Part shown: piece after piece, positions 7,924 to 15,612 of the stretch
Layout of the letters: every line of letters starts with the position of its first letter
Numbering within the stretch: position 1 is the first letter of the stretch
Source: Christensenella sp964438705
GTDB taxonomy: Bacteria > Bacillota > Clostridia > Christensenellales > Christensenellaceae
Length of the DNA: 64,000 nt
Assembly (NCBI GenBank): GCA_964438705.1
Contig: CAYTKQ010000003.1
Location: 62,001 to 126,000 of the forward strand
Direction of reading: 5' to 3'
Translations under genes and position numbers: made by a program
The notes under the pieces: generated by a model
Database searches by the model: none
The model's input: only the letters and a program-made list of their open reading frames with translations
Told to the model about the DNA's origin: nothing

Positions 7924-8949
7924 ATGAATACAATCAAAAAAGTGACTCGTAAAACAGAATTTTATATTTTCCTCGTCATCATCGTTCTGGCATGTATCAT
8001 CCAAGCCAGAAGCGGACAATTCTTCACGGGGAACAACCTCGTCGACCTGACGGGCGCGCTCATCGTTCCGGCGCTTTTCTGCATCGGAACCTTTATGATC
8101 ATCGTGTCCGGCGGCATCGACGTATCCTTCCCGGCACTTGCGGCGCTTGCGTCTTATGTGGTGACGATCGTGCTGAATGCCGCGAACTACACAGGCCCCA
8201 TCGTGGTTCCATTCCTGTTTGCAGGAGCGATCGGCCTTGTGTGCGGCGCGTTCAACGGCCTTTTCATCGCAAAGATGAGACTGCCTGCGCTGATCGTTAC
8301 GCTGGGTACGCAAAGCGTGTTCCGCGGCATTTTGCAGGGCGCGCTCAACGCACAGCAGATCAACAACCTGCCCATTTCCATGAAGGAATTCGGCAAGACG
8401 AGCCTGTTTGTGTCTGAGAACGCGGACGGCGTAACATCCATGATGCCCATTGCGTTCGTTGTGCTCGTGGTGGTTGTGGTGATCGCATTTTTGCTGCTGC
8501 GCTACACGATGCTCGGACGCGGTATTTACGCGGTGGGCGGTGACGAGAGCTCGGCGAACCGCGCCGGCTTTAAAGTGACGAACATCAAGTTTTTCGTATA
8601 CTGCTTCGCGGGCGTGCTCGCGGGCGTCACAGGCATCATTCGCGCCTGCATGATGAACATGGTGCATCCGACGAATATGTTTGGAATGGAAATGACTGTT
8701 ATCGCGGCGATCGTCCTTGGAGGCACGAGTCTCACGGGCGGTACGGGAACCCTCACGGGAACGATCCTGGGCATCTTTTTGCTGACCATGGTGCAGAACA
8801 GCCTGATCATGCTGGGCGTTCCGGCCTACTGGCAGGAATTTGTTACGGGCTTGCTGATTATCGTGGGTACGGCGGTTTCCTCCATGCAGCTCCTGCGCAA
8901 TCAGCGCCAGAAAAAAACCAGCCTTGCGGACGCAAAGGCCGGATCGTAA
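7924..8949 (+). CDS. Sugar ABC transporter permease 1 (RbsC-like)
   Basis: A 341-residue polytopic membrane protein of the branched-chain amino acid/ribose permease family. Hydrophobic helices run from about residue 15 to 325, with family hallmarks SGGIDVSFPALAALASYVV, LPALIVTLGTQSVFRGI and VLGGTSLTGGTGTLTGT. It forms half of the membrane channel with the second permease at 8966. It lies 17 bases after the ATPase gene with a GGGGCG ribosome site. Two different permeases rather than one homodimeric RbsC is the arrangement of autoinducer-2 (LsrC/LsrD) and rhamnose transporters. Confidence 0.93.
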   Translation: MNTIKKVTRKTEFYIFLVIIVLACIIQARSGQFFTGNNLVDLTGALIVPALFCIGTFMIIVSGGIDVSFPALAALASYVVTIVLNAANYTGPIVVPFLFAGAIGLVCGAFNGLFIAKMRLPALIVTLGTQSVFRGILQGALNAQQINNLPISMKEFGKTSLFVSENADGVTSMMPIAFVVLVVVVVIAFLLLRYTMLGRGIYAVGGDESSANRAGFKVTNIKFFVYCFAGVLAGVTGIIRACMMNMVHPTNMFGMEMTVIAAIVLGGTSLTGGTGTLTGTILGIFLLTMVQNSLIMLGVPAYWQEFVTGLLIIVGTAVSSMQLLRNQRQKKTSLADAKAGS

Positions 8950-8965
8950 GGGAGGAATGATGTAA

Positions 8966-10030
8966 ATGAAAAATGATATGACAGCTTCCATGCGCATCAA
9001 AAACTGGTATGGAAAAGATAAAAACTTTGCACGACTGCTGATCATCTTTATTCTGGTGGTCGTGGCGTTCAGCATCATCAACCCGTCGAAATTTCTGACG
9101 GTCGAGAACTTTCAGGCCATGGTGGTTCAGTTTCCTGAATTTGGTTTGATGTCCTTGGGCGTTATGCTGACGATGATCCTCGGCGGTATCGACCTTTCCG
9201 TCGTGGGCATGGCAAACCTGACGGCGATCACGGCGGCGACGACGCTCGTGACGCTTGCGCCGCAGGGAACGAGCGACAGCCAGACGCTTGGCGTGATCGT
9301 GCTGGCGGTGACGCTTGGCATCATCGTGGGCAGCGCGGCAGGCTTTTTGAACGGAAACCTCGTTTCCCGCCTGCATATCCCGCCGATTTTGGCGACGCTG
9401 GGCACGCAGTCCCTGTTTACAGGTATCGGGCTCATTATCACGCAGGGCAGCTCGATCAGCAGGCTTCCCAGCATGTACGCGGATATGGGACGCACGCTCG
9501 TCGCGGGCTTCATCCCGCTAGCGCTGTTCTTCTTTATCGGCGCGGTGGTGGTGCTTGCCATTGCGCTCAACAAGACGACCTTCGGCACGAAGATGTATAT
9601 GATGGGTTCGAACCCGGTGGCGGCGAAGTTCAGCGGCCTCAATAACACGGGCATCACGAACAAGGCATATATGCTTTCCGGGACGCTGAGCGCGATCGCG
9701 GGACTCATCATGCTCGTGAACTACAACTCGGCAAAGCCGGATTACGGCAGCGCGTATACATTGCAGTGTATCCTGATCGTCGTGCTGGGCGGAGTGAACC
9801 CCAACGGCGGCTTTGGGAAGGTGGGCGGCGTAGCGATCGCTGTGCTGATCCTGCAGGTGCTGTCCTCCGGGCTCAATCTGTTCCCGAACATCAGCAACTT
9901 CTTCCGTCCGCTCATTTGGGGCGGCGTGCTGCTCGCGGTTTTGACGCTCAACTATGTAACGGAGCGCAAGGAAGCGAAGCGTATCTCCACTTCCTATAAG
10001 AAGAAGCCGGAGGAACCGGCAAAGGCTTAA
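8966..10030 (+). CDS. Sugar ABC transporter permease 2 (RbsC-like)
   Basis: A 354-residue polytopic membrane protein, the partner of the permease at 7924 and homologous to it (GVMLTMILGGIDLSVVGMAN, IPPILATLGTQSLFTGIGL, ILIVVLGGVNPNGGFGKVGG). The C-terminus is a charged cytoplasmic tail (KEAKRISTSYKKKPEEPAKA). GGGAGGAATG precedes the start by a suitable distance. Role: the other half of the sugar channel. Ligand unknown. Confidence 0.93.
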   Translation: MKNDMTASMRIKNWYGKDKNFARLLIIFILVVVAFSIINPSKFLTVENFQAMVVQFPEFGLMSLGVMLTMILGGIDLSVVGMANLTAITAATTLVTLAPQGTSDSQTLGVIVLAVTLGIIVGSAAGFLNGNLVSRLHIPPILATLGTQSLFTGIGLIITQGSSISRLPSMYADMGRTLVAGFIPLALFFFIGAVVVLAIALNKTTFGTKMYMMGSNPVAAKFSGLNNTGITNKAYMLSGTLSAIAGLIMLVNYNSAKPDYGSAYTLQCILIVVLGGVNPNGGFGKVGGVAIAVLILQVLSSGLNLFPNISNFFRPLIWGGVLLAVLTLNYVTERKEAKRISTSYKKKPEEPAKA

Positions 10031-10048
10031 GCAAAAGGGGTATGGCAG

Positions 10049-11128
10049 ATGAAGATAAGGTTACATGAGAGCGCGTTCACGCCGAAGGAAACTTTGTTCG
10101 CGGACGCGGGTGAATTGAAGGCGTATCTGCTGCAGTATGAAAGCGGCATATGCGCAGTGAAGCTTGAAAACAGCACGGGGTATATCTCCGTGCTGCCCTT
10201 TGATGGGCAAATGGTGTGGGACGCGGTCTTTTATGGCCGCTCCCTCAAAATGCAAACGAGCTATGACATGCCGAGGAAGCGTGAAGTATTCCGGGATACC
10301 TACGGTTGTTATGTGATGCATTGCGGCGCGCTCGCGATGGGATGCCCTTCACCCGAGGACGATCACGGGCATCACGGAGAGCTGCCGTATGTGCGGTACG
10401 ACCGTGCATTTCTCGTCAGCGGAGAGGACGGACGCGGCAAATACATCGGCGTGACGGGCGAATATGAATACAACCGCGCGTTTGGCAGCCACTATATGGC
10501 GCGGCCGGTCGCAAAGCTCTACGAGGGCAGCAGTCTGATCGACGTGGGTATCGAGATTGAAAATTTGGCGGCGCATCCGATGGACCTGATGTATATGTGC
10601 CACGTGAACAACGCCACAGAGCCGGGAGCGGAGATTTTCCAGACGTTGCCGTGGACGAGCGAGAACATGGTGGTGCGGGTGAGCATCCCGCAGTATAACG
10701 AGCCGGATCCGGTGTTTATGGATTTGCTCGACCGCGTGCAAAAGGATGTAAGCGTAACGCGTGTCATTGAGGACGGCGACGTATACGATCCGGAAATCGT
10801 TTTGTTTTTGCGCGGCGTAAAGGGTGACGAAAACGGCATGGCACACTTCCTCTATGTGCACAAGGACGGTTCGGCGGATTACACGACGTATGACGCGGCA
10901 GTTTTGAACCGCGGCGTGCGCTGGATGGTGAACCACGACGACTGGAAGTCCATGGGTATGGTGCTGCCGAGCACGGCGGAGCCGGAGGGCTACACAGCCG
11001 AAAAAAAGAAGGGCAACGTACGCTGCCTGTCCGGTGGTGAAACCTTCAAAACAGACGTGACGATCGGTTATCTTGCGCCGGAACAAACCCAGAAGGTGAA
11101 GGAAAAAATCGAAGCGATCATGAAATGA
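10049..11128 (+). CDS. DUF4432 family protein (aldose 1-epimerase-like fold)
   Basis: A 359-residue cytoplasmic protein recognisable as DUF4432 from segments such as YISVLPFDGQMVWDAVFYGR, YGCYVMHCGALAMGCPSPED and HHGELPYVRYDRAFLV. The family has a galactose-mutarotase-type beta-sandwich and is often encoded with sugar uptake and kinase genes; a role in mutarotation or recognition of the incoming sugar is plausible but unproven. The histidines in EDDHGHHGELPY are candidates for the active site, by analogy with aldose epimerases. It lies 18 bases after the second permease in the same operon, preceded by AAAAGGGG. Confidence 0.82.
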   Translation: MKIRLHESAFTPKETLFADAGELKAYLLQYESGICAVKLENSTGYISVLPFDGQMVWDAVFYGRSLKMQTSYDMPRKREVFRDTYGCYVMHCGALAMGCPSPEDDHGHHGELPYVRYDRAFLVSGEDGRGKYIGVTGEYEYNRAFGSHYMARPVAKLYEGSSLIDVGIEIENLAAHPMDLMYMCHVNNATEPGAEIFQTLPWTSENMVVRVSIPQYNEPDPVFMDLLDRVQKDVSVTRVIEDGDVYDPEIVLFLRGVKGDENGMAHFLYVHKDGSADYTTYDAAVLNRGVRWMVNHDDWKSMGMVLPSTAEPEGYTAEKKKGNVRCLSGGETFKTDVTIGYLAPEQTQKVKEKIEAIMK

Positions 11129-11138
11129 GAGGGACGTT

Positions 11139-11972
11139 ATGGCTCAGAAACTGAATGAGATTTTCACACACGAAAAACCGATCATCGGTATGGTACATCT
11201 GCGTCCGCTTCCGGGATCGCCGATGTACGATAAAAAGAAGATGAGCATGCAGCAGTTGATCGACACGGCGGCAAGCGAGGCACTGCTTTTGGAGCAGGGC
11301 GGCGTGGACGGTCTGCAGATCGAGAATATTTGGGATTACCCGTATGTGAAAGGGCAGGACATCGGACCGGAGACGGTGGCGGCGATGGCTGCCGCGGCGA
11401 TGTGTGTCAAACAGGCGGTAAAAATCCCGATGGGGGTCAACTGCCACCTGAACGGCGGACAGGAAGCGCTCGCCATCGCGATTGCAACGGGTGCGCGCTG
11501 GATTCGTGTGTTTGAATGGGTGAACGCTTACGTTTCCCATGCGGGGATACTCGAGGGCGTAGGCGGAAAGCTTGCGCGTTACCGCACCGCGCTCGATGCG
11601 CGTGACGACGTGATGTTTTTGTGCGACGTGAACGTGAAGCATGGAAGCCATTTCATGATTTCAGATCGTTCGCTGAGCGAACAGGCAAACGACGCGGTCA
11701 CAGAGGGCGCGGAGGCGCTCATTGTGACGGGCTTTGAGACGGGCATCGCGCCCACGCCCGAAAAGGTGAGCGAGTTTTCCTCGAGCGTGGATGTTCCGGT
11801 GCTTTTAGGCAGCGGAACGACGACGGAAAATGTGCAGGAGCTGTTAAAGCATTCCGATGGGGCGATCGTAGGAAGCTACTTTAAGGAAAACAACAACTGG
11901 AAAGAGCCCGTGAGCCTCGAGCGCACGAAAAAATTCATGGACGCAGTTAGGGAGTTACGCGATGGGAAATAA
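11139..11972 (+). CDS. BtpA/SgcQ family protein
   Basis: A 277-residue TIM-barrel-type protein. The N-terminal signature PIIGMVHLRPLPGSPMYD and the later VPVLLGSGTTTENVQELL are characteristic of the BtpA/SgcQ family, which includes a cyanobacterial photosystem I biogenesis factor and the uncharacterised E. coli SgcQ. In heterotrophs the family sits in sugar operons, and its fold suggests a phosphate-binding aldolase- or isomerase-like enzyme; no reaction is firmly established. It lies 10 bases after the DUF4432 gene, and its last 11 bases overlap the kinase gene, so the two are probably translationally coupled. It is the most likely carrier of the key unknown step of this operon. Confidence 0.85.
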   Translation: MAQKLNEIFTHEKPIIGMVHLRPLPGSPMYDKKKMSMQQLIDTAASEALLLEQGGVDGLQIENIWDYPYVKGQDIGPETVAAMAAAAMCVKQAVKIPMGVNCHLNGGQEALAIAIATGARWIRVFEWVNAYVSHAGILEGVGGKLARYRTALDARDDVMFLCDVNVKHGSHFMISDRSLSEQANDAVTEGAEALIVTGFETGIAPTPEKVSEFSSSVDVPVLLGSGTTTENVQELLKHSDGAIVGSYFKENNNWKEPVSLERTKKFMDAVRELRDGK

Positions 11973-12885
11973 GAAAATATTATGTATGGGCAGCATCAAT
12001 ATGGACCTTACTATGTTTATGGAGCGAATGCCCGCTCCGGCAGAAACGGTGGCAACGGATAATTTTGGTACATTTCCGGGTGGAAAAAGCGGAAATCAGA
12101 CGGTGGCGGCCGCACGTCTTGGCGGAAAAGTGGGCTTCTTCGGAAAGCTGGGCGACGATACGTTCAGCAAAGAGCTCTTAGAGGCGCTTGACAAAGACGG
12201 GGTGGACACCCAAAATATCATGATCGAAAAAGGGCAGACCGCAGGGGTGGCAATGATCCGTGTAGATGCGGAGGGGATCAATTCTATTTCCTTTACTCCG
12301 GGCGCAAACGCACGCATCAGACCTGAGGATGTCGCGGCAAACGAGGCTTTGTTTGAGAAATATGATTATTTGCTTATCACGACCGAAATTCCGGCGGATA
12401 CTGTTTTTGCGGCGGTGCGCATGGCGAAAAGCAAAGGGATGACAGTCGTGATGGACCCGGCGCCGATTCCAAGCGAACCGATTCCCGCAGATATCCCACC
12501 GCTCGTCGATTTCATCAAACCCAACGAGATCGAAGCGGGACAGCTTGCGGGGATGCAGGTAACAGACGCAACGACGGCAGAGCAGTGCCTTGAAAAGCTT
12601 CTTGCCATGGGCTTTGCCTGTCCGCTGATCACGCTTGGCAAGGACGGCTGCCTGACGAAGCTCGATGGGGTGGTGCAGCGTTTTGCGCCGCCAAAGGTGA
12701 ACGCGATCGATACGACTGCGGCGGGAGATGTGTTTTTGGGTGCGTTTACGGCGGCACTTTCGCAGGATTATCCGGTGAAGCAGGCAATTGAATTTGCGGC
12801 GACCGCTTCGGCGATGAGCACAACAGTGAAGGGCGCGCAGACCTCGATCCCGAATTTGCAGCAGGTAAAGGAATTCGGGAAATAA
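11962..12885 (+). CDS. PfkB-family sugar kinase (ribokinase-like)
   Basis: A 307-residue kinase of the ribokinase/PfkB family. The N-terminal signature NTFGTFPGGKSGNQTVAAAR and the C-terminal ATP/anion-hole motif DTTAAGDVFLGAF, with the catalytic Asp in AAGD, are both present. It phosphorylates a sugar or nucleoside, ATP-dependent, in the cytoplasm. Ribokinase is the closest familiar match, but the operon lacks RbsD and contains BtpA and an epimerase, so a different pentose or deoxy-sugar is quite possible. The start overlaps the btpA-like gene by 11 bases, with GGGAG just upstream. Confidence 0.88.
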   Translation: MGNKKILCMGSINMDLTMFMERMPAPAETVATDNFGTFPGGKSGNQTVAAARLGGKVGFFGKLGDDTFSKELLEALDKDGVDTQNIMIEKGQTAGVAMIRVDAEGINSISFTPGANARIRPEDVAANEALFEKYDYLLITTEIPADTVFAAVRMAKSKGMTVVMDPAPIPSEPIPADIPPLVDFIKPNEIEAGQLAGMQVTDATTAEQCLEKLLAMGFACPLITLGKDGCLTKLDGVVQRFAPPKVNAIDTTAAGDVFLGAFTAALSQDYPVKQAIEFAATASAMSTTVKGAQTSIPNLQQVKEFGK

Positions 12886-12895
12886 GAAAGGAAAA

Positions 12896-13747
12896 ATGAT
12901 GAAATTAGGAATACATGCATATGAATGGTGCAGTGAATGGTCGAACAAGACGCTTGACATCATCGATACGGTAAAAGAAAATGGTTTTGACTTTATCGAG
13001 ATACCGCTTATGCGCCTCGATCTTTTTGATCCGAAAGCGGTCAAGGACAGGCTTGAAAGCGTAGGGCTTGAGGTAACGACATCTAACGTGCTTCTTGAAG
13101 ACGATGTGGACATTACCTCCTTTGACGCGGATGTGCGTAAAAACGGCGTGAAGTATTTGAAGGATTGCGTCAAGGCGTCGGCGGAGGCGGGTGCGAAGAT
13201 GTTTTCCGGCGTGATCTATTCCCAGTACATGAAGGACGCGAAGGCGATGCCCTCCGAGCAGGAATGGCAATTCAGCGCGGACAGCCTGAGGGAAGTGGCA
13301 AAATACGCGGCGGAATATGGCGTGTCCATCGCGATGGAGCCGGTAACGCGTTATGAAACCTATCTGCTCAATACGGCAGAACAGGGTGTGCGCCTCATAG
13401 ACATGATCGGCGAACCGAATGTGTTTTTGCATCTCGACTCCTACCACATGAACGTGGAGGAAAAGGATTTTCACGACGCAGTGGTGACGGCAGGCAAAAA
13501 GCTTTCCAACTTCCACATGTGCGAAAACGACCGCGGCATTTCCGGAACGGGTCATATCGATTGGGACGGCATCTTCCGGGCGTTCAAGGAGATCGGCTTT
13601 GACGGTTATCTCGGCTTTGAAGGTTTTTCGGACTGCACGGAAAACATGAGCACGTGGGTTTGGCGCAAGCTTGCCCCGGATGGCGATACGTTCGTACGCG
13701 AAAGCATTGCGTTTGCACGCGGCATGATGAAGAAATACGATCTGTGA
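12896..13747 (+). CDS. Sugar phosphate isomerase/epimerase, TIM-barrel family
   Basis: A 283-residue protein of the xylose isomerase-like/AP endonuclease family 2. The metal ligands expected for ketose 3-epimerases can be placed: Glu in SIAMEPVTRYETYLLN, Asp in VFLHLDSYHMNVEE, His in LSNFHMCENDRGISGTGHID and Glu in YLGFEGFSDC. The family interconverts ketoses such as psicose, tagatose or allulose, or related keto-sugars. It is the last gene of the sugar operon, 10 bases after the kinase, with an AAAGGAAAA site. Two ATG codons are adjacent (12896 and 12899); either could start. A terminator follows. Confidence 0.86.
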   Translation: MMKLGIHAYEWCSEWSNKTLDIIDTVKENGFDFIEIPLMRLDLFDPKAVKDRLESVGLEVTTSNVLLEDDVDITSFDADVRKNGVKYLKDCVKASAEAGAKMFSGVIYSQYMKDAKAMPSEQEWQFSADSLREVAKYAAEYGVSIAMEPVTRYETYLLNTAEQGVRLIDMIGEPNVFLHLDSYHMNVEEKDFHDAVVTAGKKLSNFHMCENDRGISGTGHIDWDGIFRAFKEIGFDGYLGFEGFSDCTENMSTWVWRKLAPDGDTFVRESIAFARGMMKKYDL

Positions 13748-13808
13748 TCGCTGTCTCTTTGCAAAAAATCAGCACATTATTTTTACTCCAATAGATACCC
13801 ATGTAAGG

Positions 13809-13841
13809 GGACTGCCGCTTTGGTCGTGCGGCGGTCCTTTT
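13809..13841 (+). terminator. Rho-independent terminator of the sugar operon
   Basis: GGACTGCCGC (13809-13818) pairs with GCGGCGGTCC (13828-13837) with one G-U pair, followed by TTTT. It ends the eight-gene operon and isolates the next one. Confidence 0.75.
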
Positions 13842-13888
13842 GCGTTGCATGGAAAAAACATGGAACGAGAGTTTTTTGTGCTGTGCGG

Positions 13889-13917
13889 TTGACATTGCTC
13901 GACGCACACATTAATAT
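13889..13917 (+). promoter_or_regulatory. Sigma-A promoter of the eutN-like/mtnA/aldolase operon
   Basis: TTGACA (13889-13894), 17-base spacer, TAATAT (13912-13917): near consensus, 35 bases upstream of the first ATG. No LacI-type palindrome is present, so this operon appears to be regulated separately from the sugar operon, or expressed constitutively. Confidence 0.85.
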
Positions 13918-13952
13918 GAAATAGTGGCGTAAAACGCGCGGGAGGGAACAAA

Positions 13953-14522
13953 ATGCAGTTAGCGAAAATAACGGGATATGCGGATAGCATCACAAAATCT
14001 GACGATCTATACGGAGCGGAACTTCTTGTGGCGGTCCCGGTTGATATGGAAACAATGAGCGAAGCGGGGAAGCCGTTTTTGCTCGCGGATAAGCTGGGCG
14101 CGAGGAGAGGGCAGGTCGTGGTTTATGCGGCAGGGAACGCCTATGCGCAGGGCGGCGCGTCCATCGATATGGTGGTGGCGATTCCGGAAACGCTGCGTAT
14201 CGACGGACAGGAGCGCTTCCGGCAGATCGTGGAGGAGCAGCAGGAGGCGGACGAGCCTGCGCAAATTGCACAAGACGAACGCACATTCGAGGATTTTGAT
14301 CCGGTGTCTGATTTGACGGAGGAATTCCGCGCGCTTCACCGCGAGATCGACAGCATGTCGCATGGGGAGGAATCGGATGTCAAAACGACAACCAACACGG
14401 TTCCCTATGAGGAATACGCAAAATATCTGACGACGGATTTTGACCCGGTTGAGGAGAGCGCGCCGGCGGCGGACAGGCCGTCCTATTCGCGCGTAGGCTA
14501 TCGCAGCGGCAGGAGCAAATAA
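13953..14522 (+). CDS. EutN/CcmL-type microcompartment vertex protein with long acidic tail
   Basis: A 189-residue protein. Residues 1-85 or so match the EutN/CcmL (BMC-P) fold: MQLAKITGYADSITKSDDLYG, ELLVAVPVD, KPFLLADKLGARRGQVVVYA and SIDMVVAIPETLRID follow the family pattern, in which five subunits form the pentamer capping a vertex of a bacterial microcompartment shell. Residues 86-189 are an unusual hydrophilic, Asp/Glu-rich, probably disordered extension; typical vertex proteins are only about 80-100 residues long. A GGGAGGG site precedes the ATG. It leads an operon with mtnA and a class II aldolase. No hexameric shell gene (BMC-H) occurs in the window. Confidence 0.82.
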   Translation: MQLAKITGYADSITKSDDLYGAELLVAVPVDMETMSEAGKPFLLADKLGARRGQVVVYAAGNAYAQGGASIDMVVAIPETLRIDGQERFRQIVEEQQEADEPAQIAQDERTFEDFDPVSDLTEEFRALHREIDSMSHGEESDVKTTTNTVPYEEYAKYLTTDFDPVEESAPAADRPSYSRVGYRSGRSK

Positions 14523-14524
14523 CA

Positions 14525-15610
14525 ATGGAAGAAAGCATGGGAACGATTTTTGATATGGAAACGGTGGCGCTTGACGACAGTGACAGCGCCCTTTTGATTA
14601 TTGACCAGACGAAGCTGCCCGGCAAAAAGGAGATACTGCGCTTGAAAGACCAGAAGAGCATCTGGGACGCGATCTATCTTTTGCAGGTGCGCGGCGCGCC
14701 GGCGATCGGTGTTTCGGCTGCGTTCGGCATCTATCTCGCGGCAAAGGAAATTGAGGAAGCAGAATTTGAGCCATTCTATGAAAAGTTTGCGGCGGCACGG
14801 GATTATCTCGATTCCGCGCGTCCGACGGCGGTGAATCTTTCATGGGCATTGAAGCGCATGGACAGCGTTGTGCGCGCGAACAGCGACAGGCCGGTGGAGG
14901 AAATCAAGAAACGACTGCTCGAAGAAGCCAACGAGATCAAGGCGGAAGACATCCGCGTGTGCCGCGCGATTGGCGAAAATGGTCTGGCGCTATTAAAGCC
15001 GGGTATGGGGCTTTTGACGCATTGCAACGCGGGACAGCTTGCGACATGCAAATATGGCACGGCGACAGCGCCTATGTATCTCGGACATGAGCGCGGGTAT
15101 GACTTCCGCGTATTTTGCGACGAGACGCGTCCGCTTTTGCAGGGCGCGCGTCTCACGGCCTTCGAGCTGATGGAGGCAGGGATGGATACGACGCTTTTGT
15201 GTGACAACATGGCACCATCGGCAATGAAACAGGGGTGGATCGACGCGGTATTTGTGGGGTGCGATCGCGTGGCGGCAAACGGCGACGCGGCAAACAAAAT
15301 AGGCACCTCCTATGTGGCGCTTGCGGCAAAGCAGTTTGACATTCCATTCTATGTGTGCGCGCCCACCTCCACAATCGACATGGACTGCAAGACGGGGGAT
15401 GATATTCACATCGAGCTTCGTCCGGCGGAGGAAGTGAGTGAGATGTGGTATGAAAAGCGTATGGCGCCGGAGGGCGTGAAGGTGTATAATCCAAGCTTCG
15501 ACGTAACCGATGCGGCGTTTATCACAGGGATCATAACGGAGTATGGAGTGGCATATCCGCCCTACGACGTTTCATTGAAAGAAATTTTTGCAAAAAAAGA
15601 AAGGGCGTAA
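14525..15610 (+). CDS. mtnA: S-methyl-5-thioribose-1-phosphate isomerase
   Basis: A 361-residue enzyme of the aIF2B-like MtnA family. It converts the aldose methylthioribose 1-phosphate (or 5-deoxyribose 1-phosphate) to the ketose ribulose 1-phosphate derivative. Hallmarks: QVRGAPAIGVSAAFGIYLA, the catalytic Cys167 in LLTHCNAGQLAT and the catalytic Asp247 in VGCDRVAANGDAANKIGT; their 80-residue spacing equals that of the Bacillus enzyme (Cys160/Asp240). It starts two bases after the vertex protein stop, with AGGAGC upstream. Next comes an aldolase rather than the mtnB/W/X/D genes of the methionine salvage pathway, which points to the DHAP shunt. A ribose 1,5-bisphosphate isomerase is a less likely alternative. 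Confidence 0.93.
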   Translation: MEESMGTIFDMETVALDDSDSALLIIDQTKLPGKKEILRLKDQKSIWDAIYLLQVRGAPAIGVSAAFGIYLAAKEIEEAEFEPFYEKFAAARDYLDSARPTAVNLSWALKRMDSVVRANSDRPVEEIKKRLLEEANEIKAEDIRVCRAIGENGLALLKPGMGLLTHCNAGQLATCKYGTATAPMYLGHERGYDFRVFCDETRPLLQGARLTAFELMEAGMDTTLLCDNMAPSAMKQGWIDAVFVGCDRVAANGDAANKIGTSYVALAAKQFDIPFYVCAPTSTIDMDCKTGDDIHIELRPAEEVSEMWYEKRMAPEGVKVYNPSFDVTDAAFITGIITEYGVAYPPYDVSLKEIFAKKERA

Positions 15611-15612
15611 TT

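Noticed and set aside
13953..14522. Whether the first gene of the mtnA operon could be a CheW-, S1- or other OB-like protein instead of EutN/CcmL
   Set aside because: The order of motifs and the length of the N-terminal 85 residues follow EutN/CcmL, and the aldolase tail independently hints at a shell. The assignment still deserves a profile search.
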